Below are positions 26,350 through 33,628 of a DNA stretch of 42,612 nucleotides, in pieces. Each line of letters begins with the position of its first letter. The stretch's first letter is position 1. A model generated the notes under the pieces. It saw only the letters and a program-made list of their open reading frames with translations, was not told where the DNA came from and ran no database searches. This DNA is from Myxococcaceae bacterium (GTDB lineage: Bacteria; Myxococcota; Myxococcia; Myxococcales; Myxococcaceae), in contig JALHOS010000013.1 of assembly GCA_022842905.1 (NCBI GenBank), forward strand, positions 1-42,612, in the 5' to 3' direction. Position numbers and translations under genes: made by a program.

Positions 26350-26655
26350 TCAGCGGCGCACGAGCACCCGGCCGCCCTCTTCGCGCACTTCGAAGCACGC
26401 GATCCTGGCGCCCCTCGGAAAGAACGCCGTGCCGTCGCGCACGTCGAAGCTCCACGCGTGGAGCGGGCAGTACAAGAAGTGCCCTTGGAGATCGCCCTGC
26501 CCCATCGACCCGCCGCGGTGGGGGCAGGTGTCGTCCACCGCCCAGACGCGCCCGTCCACGCGCACCAGCGCCACGGGCTTGCCCGCCACGTCCACGGTGC
26601 AGCGGCCGCCTTCCTGGAGCTCGGCGGCGCCCAGCACGTCGACCCAGCCGCTCAT
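26350..26655 (-). CDS. Rieske-type [2Fe-2S] ferredoxin
   Basis: This 101-residue protein is one Rieske domain with the cluster ligands C44 and H46 (DTCPHRGGSM) and C63 and H66 (YCPLHAWSFDVRDG). It resembles NirD and the ferredoxins of ring-hydroxylating dioxygenases, with no signal peptide, so it is a cytoplasmic electron carrier. Its ATG overlaps the cysteine-hydrolase stop (ATGA). No oxygenase large subunit is in the operon; the redox partner could be the FAD oxidase or another enzyme. Confidence 0.93.
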   Translation of the reverse strand: MSGWVDVLGAAELQEGGRCTVDVAGKPVALVRVDGRVWAVDDTCPHRGGSMGQGDLQGHFLYCPLHAWSFDVRDGTAFFPRGARIACFEVREEGGRVLVRR

Positions 26656-27197
26656 TTCACCGCGGCGGAGATCCGCTTGAACGCGTCGCCGCCGGCCTTG
26701 CCCAAGGCGTCGAACAGCGCGGCTTCCACGGTCGTCAGCACCGCGCCCGCATCGCGGCACAGGCCCAGCCCCACCTCGAAGTCGACCGCGTCGCGCGAGA
26801 GCACCCCGTCCTGGGCCACGAACGGCGCGATGCCCGAGCGCCGCAGCGCGCGCACCGTCTGGAAGACGCAGACGTGCGTCTCCATGCCGATCACCAGCAC
26901 CGACTTGCGCCCCGACAGCCGCTCCTTCACCACGGGCGTCAGGGCGCTGAAGTCGAGCTTCTCCACCGGCGCGAACCCGGGCACCTTCTGCGCGATCGCC
27001 GGGAGCGTGGGGCCCAGGCCCTTGGGGTACTGCTCGGTGACGACGATCGGCAGCCCCAGCGCCTGCGCGCCCTCGATCGCCGCCAGCGTGCGGTTGACCA
27101 CCCGCGCCAACCGATCGGCCGGCATGGCCGCCGCCAGCCGTTCCTGGAGATCGATGAGCAGCAGCGCCGACTCCGCGGCGATGAACTGGTGGACCAT
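26652..27197 (-). CDS. Isochorismatase-family cysteine hydrolase
   Basis: This 181-residue protein has the catalytic triad of the family: D16 (ALLLIDLQERL), K80 (FAPVEKLDFSAL) and C110 (VIGMETHVCVFQTVRALR), with the usual cis-peptide region before the cysteine. It is closest in style to the small YcaC/nicotinamidase-like hydrolases that act on amides or enol ethers. The substrate is unknown. It lies 30 bp after the ThDP enzyme and overlaps the Rieske start by 4 bp. Confidence 0.88.
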   Translation of the reverse strand: MVHQFIAAESALLLIDLQERLAAAMPADRLARVVNRTLAAIEGAQALGLPIVVTEQYPKGLGPTLPAIAQKVPGFAPVEKLDFSALTPVVKERLSGRKSVLVIGMETHVCVFQTVRALRRSGIAPFVAQDGVLSRDAVDFEVGLGLCRDAGAVLTTVEAALFDALGKAGGDAFKRISAAVK

Positions 27198-27227
27198 AGC
27201 GGGGCGCTCCGGGGTGAGAGACTTCGA

Positions 27228-28874
27228 TCAGACGGCGTAGCCCATGGCGCCGGCCTTCACCGGCGCGTCGGGATCGATCATGACGTTGACGCAGGCGACG
27301 GTGTTCGAGGCGATCGCGCGCTCGAGCGCGGGGCGGATCTGCCCCGGCTCCGTGACCAGCTCGCCCCACCCGCCCATGGCCTTGACGATCTCGTCGTAGC
27401 GCGTGGGCTTGAGCAGCGTGGCCGGAGACTTGTCGTCGCCGAACATCTGCACCTGGGGAATGCGGATCTGCCCCCACGCCGCGTCGTTGCCGACGACACA
27501 CACCATCGGCAGGTTGAACCGGAGCGCCGTCTCGAAGTCCATGCCGTTGAAGCCGAAGCTGCCGTCGCCTTGGATCACGAACACGGTGCTGTCGGGGTTG
27601 AGCGCCTTGGCCGCGAGCGCGAACGGCGCCCCGACGCCCAAGCAGCCGAGCGGTCCCGGATCGAGCCAGCGGCCCGGGCGGCTGAGCGTGATCACCTTCG
27701 CGGCCATGGCCACGTAGTTCCCGCCGTCGGCGATGAAGAACGGGTCCTTGCAGGCGTTGGCGACGTCGGAGAGCTCCTTGGCCAGCCGGTAGTGGTGGAT
27801 CGGCTTGTCGTCGGTGAACCACTTGGCGATGCCGGCCTGCTTCTTCACCTCGGCAGCGCGCAGGCTCGCGAGGTACGCGCCGCGGTCCTTCTTCGCCAAG
27901 CCCTGCGCCAGCCCCTGCAGCGCCGAGAAGCTGTCGGCGATGATCCCCACGTCCACGGTGCGGTTGCGGCCCACCTCGATGGGATCGATGTCGACCTGAA
28001 TGATCTTCGAGTCGGCGGAGAACGTGGGCTCGCTGCCGTAGTTGAGCCGGAAGTCGAAGGGCGTACCGAGCACGAGCACCACGTCGGCGCCGGACAACGC
28101 CTCTTTGCGAGTGTGCTGGAAGAAGCACGGGTGCTCCGGCGGCAGGCAGCCGCGGCCGGCGCCGTTCAAGTACACGGGCAGCCCAGCGCGATCACACACG
28201 GCGCGCAGCGGCTCCCACGCGCCGTCCCAGTAGATCGACGAGCCGGCGATGACGGCGGGGCGCTCGGCCTTGTCGAGGAGCGCGATCGCCTGCTCCAGCT
28301 TCTTCGGGTCCGGCGCGCTGCGGGCGTCGGTGCGGTAGCCGGTGGGGAGCTTCACCGCTTCGTCGTCGGCGTTCTCCATGAGCACGTCCCACGCCAGCTC
28401 GAGGAAGACGGGGCCCGGGCGGCCGGTCATGGCCACGCGGAAGGCCTTGGCGAGGTAGCTGGGAATGAGCTCCGGCTTGGGGACGCGGTCGCTCCACTTG
28501 GAGATGCGGTGGAAGAGATCGACCTGCTCGATCTCCTGCAAGCTGCCGCGGCTCTGGTTGAACGTGGGCGCCGCGCCGCCGAGCAGGATCATCGGCGACG
28601 ACGCCTGGTACGCGTTGGCGACGCCGGTGAGCGCGTCGGTGACGCCGGGCCCCGCGGTGACGACCGCCACGCCGATGCCGCGGGTCAGCCGCGCGTACGC
28701 ATCGGCTGCGTGCGCCGCGGCCTGCTCGTGCCGGGTGTCGATGAGCTGGATCCCTTCTTCGATGCAGCCCGCGTAGATCGGCGCCACGTGGAGCCCGGAC
28801 AGCGTGAAGACGTGCCGCACGCCTTCCTTCTTGAGCATGCGGGCCACCAGCTGACCGCCAGACGCCATCGCCAT
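27228..28874 (-). CDS. Thiamine diphosphate enzyme, acetolactate synthase/2-hydroxyacyl-CoA lyase superfamily
   Basis: This 548-residue protein has the three-domain ThDP layout: a PYR domain with catalytic E50 (IQLIDTRHEQAAAHAADAYA), a middle domain (ERPAVIAGSSIYWD), and a PP domain with the ThDP/Mg motif GDGSFGFNGMDFETALRF ending at N462. The GPLGCLGVGAPFALAAKALN stretch suits acetolactate-synthase-like and oxalyl- or 2-hydroxyacyl-CoA lyase-like members. The exact reaction cannot be assigned. ATG 28874 has a GGGAG site 8 bases upstream; a much longer open frame runs antisense to the next gene and is not used. It heads the six-gene operon. Confidence 0.88.
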   Translation of the reverse strand: MAMASGGQLVARMLKKEGVRHVFTLSGLHVAPIYAGCIEEGIQLIDTRHEQAAAHAADAYARLTRGIGVAVVTAGPGVTDALTGVANAYQASSPMILLGGAAPTFNQSRGSLQEIEQVDLFHRISKWSDRVPKPELIPSYLAKAFRVAMTGRPGPVFLELAWDVLMENADDEAVKLPTGYRTDARSAPDPKKLEQAIALLDKAERPAVIAGSSIYWDGAWEPLRAVCDRAGLPVYLNGAGRGCLPPEHPCFFQHTRKEALSGADVVLVLGTPFDFRLNYGSEPTFSADSKIIQVDIDPIEVGRNRTVDVGIIADSFSALQGLAQGLAKKDRGAYLASLRAAEVKKQAGIAKWFTDDKPIHHYRLAKELSDVANACKDPFFIADGGNYVAMAAKVITLSRPGRWLDPGPLGCLGVGAPFALAAKALNPDSTVFVIQGDGSFGFNGMDFETALRFNLPMVCVVGNDAAWGQIRIPQVQMFGDDKSPATLLKPTRYDEIVKAMGGWGELVTEPGQIRPALERAIASNTVACVNVMIDPDAPVKAGAMGYAV

Positions 28875-28968
28875 GAGTCGCTCCCTGTTGCGCGAGTGAG
28901 GTGAGGGGGCCGGACTTACCAAGAAAGGTGCGCCGGGGAAGGCCAGCCGCATTAGACCTCTGGCCCCT

Positions 28969-30453
28969 ATGGCGACCGACCCGAGCTGGCAGACGAAGCT
29001 GGTGGACGCGCTGCGGCGCGACGCGAAGCGGTTTGGCCCGACGCTGGCGAAGCTGGCCCTGGAGCGCGGGCTGGCCGTCACCAAGCTCGACGGGACGAAG
29101 GTGCCGATTCCCGTGACGGCCACGCCGGTGATCATCGAGGCGACGGAGCTGGCCAGCAGGCAGCGGCTCGCCGCGCAGCTCGCGTCCGCGGGCCTCAAGA
29201 TGGCGCGGCACGTGCTGCTCGGGCCGCTGCGGCCGGTGGTCTACGACGGGCTGTCGCCGCTCGAGCAGTCCCTCGCCGACGCGACGGTGGCGAAGCTGGA
29301 CCGGCTGGTGACGACGCGGGTCGACTTCTTCGTGGGCGACAAGCCCTGGGCGCTCGAGCTCAACGCGACGATCCCCGCCATGCAGGCGTACTCGGACATC
29401 GCCGTGGGCGCGTTCCTCGAGGCCGTGGGCGACTGGTGGGGCGTGCCGGCGCACGTGCGCAACCGCTGGCAGGCGAACAACGGCAGCAACGCGCTGGCGC
29501 TGTTCCGGGCGCTGCTGCGCGGCTACGGCGAAGTTCGGCGCGGGCGGCAGCCGGAGCGGATCGCGATCCTCACCCGCCGCAACGACGCGCAGATCGCCGA
29601 GCTGCAGTACCTGCGCGAGCGCTTCGAAGAGTGGGGCCCGCCGACGGACATCGTCTTTCCCGACGAGCTGTCGGGGTCGAACGAGGTCCGCGCGAACGGG
29701 AAGACGTACGATTTCGTCTACCGGCACCTGTTCGTCCGAAGGCTCGAGGAGCCGACGATGCTGGGCGCCGACTACGTCAAGGCGCTGCTCGCCGAGCCGA
29801 ACGGCACGCGCGCGGTGGTGCTCAACCCGCCGGCGTCTCAGGTCGAAGCGAAGGCGGTGTTCGCGTACCTGTCGCAGGCGGTGGACGACGCGCAGCTGGC
29901 CCGGAGCGCGGGGCTGACGGCGGACGAGCTGAGCGCGATCCACGAGTCGGTGCCCTGGACGCGCGTGTTCCGTGGCCCCGAGCTGCTCGCGCAGGTGAGC
30001 GCGGCGCCGAAGGACTACGTGCTCAAGCGGTCCTGGGACTACGGCGGCCGGGCGGTGTTCGTCGGCAAGTCGGTGGGGACGCCGGGCTTCGACGAGCGGG
30101 TGAAGGCGGCGTACGGCTCGGTGCTGGACTGGCCGGCGCTCTGCGCGCGCGCCGAGGCCGATCGGCACGGCGGCGGGTTCGTCGTGCAGAAGTTGGTCGA
30201 GACGACGACGGAGCCGCATTTGATCTGCTCGGGCGACGTGCAGACCGAGGCGGATCTGTACGTGGACTTCAGCTGCTACGCGTCGGTCGGGCTCGAGGAG
30301 CAGCCGAAGTGGGGCGGCGTGTGCCGCGGGTCGATCTCCCACATCGTGAACATCGTCGGGGGCGGAGGCGTGTTGCCGCTGCTGACGGTGGAGACGGCGA
30401 AGAGCTTGTGGACGGCGTACCAGGCGGAGCTGCCGCCGCGGACCGGCGCATGA
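28969..30453 (+). CDS. ATP-grasp-like protein of unknown substrate
   Basis: This 494-residue cytoplasmic protein has segments that look like the nucleotide and metal sites of circularly permuted ATP-grasp ligases: VDFFVGDKPWALELNATIPA and the later KDYVLKRSWDYGGRAVFVGK. Toward the end comes EADLYVDFSCYASVGLEE. ATP-grasp enzymes join a carboxylate to an amine through an acyl phosphate; no substrate is apparent here. The gene diverges from the ThDP operon across 94 bp, in which GGCCAG (28941-28946) and CTGGCC (28960-28965) form a short dyad just before the ATG. The fold call is tentative. Confidence 0.6.
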   Translation: MATDPSWQTKLVDALRRDAKRFGPTLAKLALERGLAVTKLDGTKVPIPVTATPVIIEATELASRQRLAAQLASAGLKMARHVLLGPLRPVVYDGLSPLEQSLADATVAKLDRLVTTRVDFFVGDKPWALELNATIPAMQAYSDIAVGAFLEAVGDWWGVPAHVRNRWQANNGSNALALFRALLRGYGEVRRGRQPERIAILTRRNDAQIAELQYLRERFEEWGPPTDIVFPDELSGSNEVRANGKTYDFVYRHLFVRRLEEPTMLGADYVKALLAEPNGTRAVVLNPPASQVEAKAVFAYLSQAVDDAQLARSAGLTADELSAIHESVPWTRVFRGPELLAQVSAAPKDYVLKRSWDYGGRAVFVGKSVGTPGFDERVKAAYGSVLDWPALCARAEADRHGGGFVVQKLVETTTEPHLICSGDVQTEADLYVDFSCYASVGLEEQPKWGGVCRGSISHIVNIVGGGGVLPLLTVETAKSLWTAYQAELPPRTGA

Positions 30454-30707
30454 CGACGGCCGAGGTGATCTGGGCGGTGGCCTGCGGCGGGCTGGGCACG
30501 TGGGGCATGATCTCCGTTCAGCAGGCCCGCTACATCGATGGTGACCGCGACGCCCATTGGACGCGCCAGGGCGCCGCCTTCCCGCTCTTCCACAAGCCCC
30601 GCCACCCGCAGGCCGTCCGCGCGATGCGACGCGGTTCCTTTCTGCTCGCCGCCGCGCTGGCCCTCATGACCGCGGGCTTCGCCGTCCGCGCGTTGGTGAA
30701 CGGCTAG
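30450..30707 (+). CDS. Small two-helix membrane protein
   Basis: This 85-residue protein starts at an ATG that overlaps the ATP-grasp stop (ATGA). It has an N-terminal hydrophobic helix (VIWAVACGGLGTWGMISV) and a second one near the C-terminus (GSFLLAAALALMTAGFAVRA), with a basic loop between. I recognise no family. Coupling to the ATP-grasp gene suggests a shared role. Confidence 0.75.
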   Translation: MTTAEVIWAVACGGLGTWGMISVQQARYIDGDRDAHWTRQGAAFPLFHKPRHPQAVRAMRRGSFLLAAALALMTAGFAVRALVNG

Positions 30708-30724
30708 CGCCGACGCAGCGACGC

Positions 30725-30742
30725 GGTGTCACAAATGACACC
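30725..30742. promoter_or_regulatory. 7-bp perfect palindrome ahead of the hypothetical gene
   Basis: GGTGTCA (30725-30731) and TGACACC (30736-30742) form a perfect inverted repeat with CAAA between, 17 bp after one stop and 62 bp before the next ATG. No T-run follows, so an operator is at least as likely as a terminator. Confidence 0.4.
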
Positions 30743-30804
30743 ACGCCCCTCCGCACCTCGTCGCCTACCGTCCGCGTTCCCCCGCAGTCCTTGAAAGGAA
30801 CGCC

Positions 30805-31554
30805 ATGGCCGCGAAGAAGTCTCCACCGAAGAAGTCTCCACCGACCGACCCGCTGCTGGACCTCGCGCTGTCCTTGAGGGCCAAGGACGTGCAGCCGCTC
30901 CGCTTCGATCCGCTCGACGCCAAGCGCGCGATGCAGAAGGGCTACAAGGCGCTCCTCAAACACGCGCGGCGGCTCGAAGCGGACTTCCCGGGCTTCGACC
31001 TCGACGCCTTCGCGCAGGGCCCGGAGCTGTGCGATCGCGTCCGCCAGCAGCAGCGCAAGGCCGTCCAGCAGGTGACCGCCAGCGGCTCTTTGGGGCAGAT
31101 CCTCGGCGCGGTGCGCTTCCGCAAGACACTCATGCCGCTGGCGCAGAGCCTGGCGAGCGTGGGCAAGGTGCCCCACGCGGAGCTCGACAAGATCGCCCGT
31201 GGCCGCGGCCAGACGGACCAAGTGCAGGACGTCGCCGAGCTCGCCGCGCTGCTCGCGCCGCTCAAGGCCACCGTCGAGGCCGCGCTCGGCGCCGGCGTGC
31301 TCGAGCGGGCCGCGCAGGCCGCCGCCACGGCCTTGGGTGCACAGGGCTCGATCGACGCGGGAGACGACGAGAGCGCCGACCTGCGCGACCGCTACGCGAC
31401 GCTCGTCGGACAGGTCCACGAGCGCATGCGCGCCGCCGCCGCCGCCGTCACGTCCTTCAACGAAGCCGTCTTCCTCGTCCCGTCGCTCACGAGCCCGGCC
31501 GCTGGCGGCAAGGCCGACGCCGAAGACGCGCCTCCGAGCGGCGCTCCCGCCTGA
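30805..31554 (+). CDS. Hypothetical alpha-helical protein
   Basis: This 249-residue protein has an AAGGA ribosome binding site ahead of its ATG. The first residues contain a duplicated KKSPP (a 15-bp tandem copy in the DNA at about 30814-30843). The body is alanine/leucine-rich and predicted mostly helical (AKRAMQKGYKALLKHARRLE, RQQQRKAVQQVTASG, ERMRAAAAAVTSFNEAVF), with no signal peptide or membrane helix. No family is recognised. A 7-bp hairpin spans its stop codon, and the phased palindrome cluster lies just after it. Confidence 0.7.
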   Translation: MAAKKSPPKKSPPTDPLLDLALSLRAKDVQPLRFDPLDAKRAMQKGYKALLKHARRLEADFPGFDLDAFAQGPELCDRVRQQQRKAVQQVTASGSLGQILGAVRFRKTLMPLAQSLASVGKVPHAELDKIARGRGQTDQVQDVAELAALLAPLKATVEAALGAGVLERAAQAAATALGAQGSIDAGDDESADLRDRYATLVGQVHERMRAAAAAVTSFNEAVFLVPSLTSPAAGGKADAEDAPPSGAPA

Positions 31555-31561
31555 GCGGGAG
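31544..31561 (+). terminator. Hairpin spanning the stop codon of the hypothetical gene
   Basis: CTCCCGC (31544-31550) and GCGGGAG (31555-31561) pair around the 4-base loop CTGA, which includes part of the TGA stop. It is GC-rich but lacks a T-run. Transcription end or mRNA 3' stabilisation is plausible by position. Confidence 0.4.
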
Positions 31562-31687
31562 GCGGTGGAGTCCGATTCCTCCACCCAGAAGCCGCTCTCA
31601 TGGGCGGTGGATTTCGAATCCTACGGTTCTAATACCAAAGGCTGCGCGGAGGATTCCGAGTCCTCCGCGCCGGAGCCGTCGAGAAGG
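31562..31687. repeat. Three palindromic units on an exact 42-bp period
   Basis: Units start at 31562, 31604 and 31646. Each begins GCGG(T/A)GGA and contains a 13-bp near-palindrome of the form GGA(G/T)T(C/T)CGA(T/A/G)TCC at 31567, 31609 and 31651. The first and third extend into 7-8-bp hairpins (GGTGGAG/CTCCACC and GCGGAGGA/TCCTCCGC); the second is GGATT-TCG-AATCC. The remaining 20-odd bases of each unit differ, so the head is the conserved part. The cluster fills the convergent gap between the hypothetical gene and the MYXO-CTERM-like lipoprotein gene. Read in one plus frame it gives 14-residue units starting AVESDS, AVDFES and AEDSES, but no start codon supports a gene. Confidence 0.75.
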
Positions 31688-31688
31688 G

Positions 31689-32858
31689 TCAGGCTCCTGA
31701 CTCAACGCGCCCTCGCGAGCCACCGCCTCTGCGCGCGAACGGCTCGTCGGCCCCACGCGGGCGCCTCCGCGACGCCACCACGCCGAGAATCAGCAAGGCC
31801 ACCGCGAGCGGCCCGCCCCCCGACGAGCAGCCACACTGAGCCCACCCCGGCGCGCCGCCGCGCAGCGGAACGCCAGCGTCGAACTGGGCAGGCACCGACG
31901 CCAGCAGCAGCAGCCTGTTCTTGGCGTCCCCGACGCGCGCTTCGACGAAGACGGTGTCCTCGATCATCGGGCCAGACGACGTGCGCCCACGCAGCGCGAG
32001 CACGTCGGCGCGCCCCAGCCCCGCATCGACGAGCTCGAGGCGCGGGTCGAAGGCCCAAACGACGGGCGCCGCCCAGAGAACCTGGCCGCCGTCGATGAAG
32101 GACGTGGCCTTGATCGCCAGCGTGTCGCCGACCTCACGCGCGACCAGCTCGACGCGGGCGACGCGATCGACGGGCGCGCTCGCGACGGTGAAGGACCCAA
32201 GCGTCCGTCCGCCCAAGCGAAGCCCCACGGCCGTCGGCGGCAGGCCGGCGCTGGGCATGTCGATGATCACCGCGCCACCGTCGAGGCGACCCACCGCCGT
32301 CACGTCCAGCGAGAGCAAGTTGGCGCTGAACACCATCGGCCCGCCGTCGGCGGTGCGCGCGAAGGCCTCGAACGCCAGCGACTGGCCCGGCGCGACGAGC
32401 ACCGCGTCACCCGCGGCGGGCCAGAGCGCGCCGGCCGTCAGCGGCTCAGCCACGGCGCGGAGCGGATCGTCGACGACCAGCCCGGCGGCGGCCTCCGCGT
32501 TGAGCGCGAACACGTCCACCACACCGCCCGCATCCCACGCCAGCGTGGCGCGCCCGGCGTCACCGATGACAGCGACCAGCTCGCCGTCGCCCGCGTCGAG
32601 GTCGGAGAAGATCGGATCGCCCCCAACGGCCGCCTGGGCGGAGAACCGGCCCTGCACGCGACCTCCGTCCGCGGTGCCGACGCAGCGGAAGCTCACCGTG
32701 CTCCCGACCGCCACGACGTCGCGACGGGGATCGAAGGCTCGGTACCCGCGCGCCAGCGGTGTCACGAACCGCAGCCGCTGCCCGTCGCCGAAGAACTCGT
32801 CCGCACAGCCGCTCGCTGCGACCAACCACCACCAACAGACCAACGCCCAGCGCTTCAT
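31689..32858 (-). CDS. Lipoprotein with MYXO-CTERM-like sorting tail
   Basis: This 389-residue protein starts at ATG 32858 behind a GGAGGGG ribosome binding site. The signal MKRWALVCWWWLVAASGCAD has an ASGC lipobox (C18). The body is beta-rich, Ala/Gly/Val-dominated and resembles repeated bacterial Ig-like domains (VAVGSTVSFRCVGTADGG; VLVAPGQSLAFEAFARTADG). Near the C-terminus CGCSSGGGPLAVALLILGVV, followed by ASRRRPR, looks like a MYXO-CTERM domain, the Cys-TM-Arg signal of myxobacterial surface proteins. It is odd that some 20 residues follow the arginines and that the protein is also a predicted lipoprotein. Surface location is inferred. Confidence 0.8.
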   Translation of the reverse strand: MKRWALVCWWWLVAASGCADEFFGDGQRLRFVTPLARGYRAFDPRRDVVAVGSTVSFRCVGTADGGRVQGRFSAQAAVGGDPIFSDLDAGDGELVAVIGDAGRATLAWDAGGVVDVFALNAEAAAGLVVDDPLRAVAEPLTAGALWPAAGDAVLVAPGQSLAFEAFARTADGGPMVFSANLLSLDVTAVGRLDGGAVIIDMPSAGLPPTAVGLRLGGRTLGSFTVASAPVDRVARVELVAREVGDTLAIKATSFIDGGQVLWAAPVVWAFDPRLELVDAGLGRADVLALRGRTSSGPMIEDTVFVEARVGDAKNRLLLLASVPAQFDAGVPLRGGAPGWAQCGCSSGGGPLAVALLILGVVASRRRPRGADEPFARRGGGSRGRVESGA

Positions 32859-33017
32859 CGCTCGCCCCTCCCCGGCCCCGCGCCGCGCCCAAGCAAAGTC
32901 GCAGCCAATGACGCTGGCCTGGGTGCGCCCCGCGGCGGTGGGCACGAAGCGCGACATCGGTGACGCGCCCGGCGCGGAGCATGACGCGCGCGCCAGAGCG
33001 GCGAGGCGCTCGTGGGT

Positions 33018-33416
33018 TCAGCAGGCGCTCGGCCGGGACTCGAAGCGGCGCTGCCCCTGCGCCAGCCTGCTCAACACCCGCGAGGACCCAAGGGCAGACG
33101 CGGCGCGGGCGCGGTCGAGCGGGTCACGCTCGATGACCGCCAGAGCCCGCGCGAGCGTCGCCATGCCAACGCCGCCGAGGAGCGCGACCGGCTCGTCGGC
33201 CCCAAGTGGCCGCGCGAGCGCCACCATGCCAACGCCGCCGAGGAGCGCGACCGGATCGTCGACCCCAAGCGCCCGAGCGAGCGTCGCCATCCCGACGCCG
33301 CCGATGAGCGCGACCGGCTCGTCGACCCCAAGCGCGCGAGCGAGCGTCGCCATCCCGACGCCGCCGATGAGCGCGACTGGATCGTCGACCCCAAGCGCCC
33401 GAGCGAGCGTCACCAT
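33018..33416 (-). CDS. Possible repeat protein with 21-residue repeats, probably remnant of a longer frame
   Basis: From ATG 33416 the minus strand encodes 132 residues. The first part is about four copies of a 21-residue unit of the type MATLARALGVDEPVALIGGV, followed by a non-repeat basic end (RDPLDRARAASALGSSRVLS). Third codon positions in the repeat are about 90% G or C, as in neighbouring genes, which supports coding on this strand. Two further repeat copies upstream (33465 and 33528) are in other frames, so the gene may be frameshifted, phase-variable or dead. There is no clear ribosome binding site, because the ATG lies inside a repeat. No family recognised. Confidence 0.3.
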   Translation of the reverse strand: MVTLARALGVDDPVALIGGVGMATLARALGVDEPVALIGGVGMATLARALGVDDPVALLGGVGMVALARPLGADEPVALLGGVGMATLARALAVIERDPLDRARAASALGSSRVLSRLAQGQRRFESRPSAC

Positions 33417-33571
33417 CCAACGCCACCGATGAGCGCGACCGGATCGTCGACCCCAAGCCCGCGAGCGAGCGTCATCATCCCGACGCCGCCGATGAGCGCG
33501 ACCGGATCGTCGACCCCAAGCGCCCGAGCGAGCGTCACCATCCAACGCCACCGATGAGCGCGACCGGATCG
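33151..33571. repeat. 63-bp tandem repeat (minisatellite), about 6.7 copies
   Basis: Copies begin with GCGAGCG at 33151, 33214, 33277, 33340, 33403, 33465 and 33528. Five intervals are exactly 63 bp; 33403-33464 is 62 bp through loss of one base near its CCATCC. The last, partial copy has the same variant (CCATCCAACGCCACC), so the 33340-33464 pair and the 33465-33571 pair look like a 125-bp duplication inside the array. On the minus strand the 63-bp unit encodes 21 residues. Array length may vary between strains. Confidence 0.9.
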
Positions 33572-33628
33572 CAGGCCCTCCGCTGCCGTGCCCGCCCTCG
33601 CCCTCGTGACGAGCTGCGACCCCCCCCG

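Larger units (their letters stand above)
32859..33628. other. 770-bp stretch dominated by a minisatellite; no confidently called gene
   Basis: Between the lipoprotein start and the peroxiredoxin-like stop there is no gene I can call with confidence. It contains the leader of the lipoprotein gene (32859 to about 33010), the 63-bp repeats (33151-33571) and a short low-confidence repeat ORF on the minus strand. Several plus-strand frames are also open, only because 63 is a multiple of three. Confidence 0.6.
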
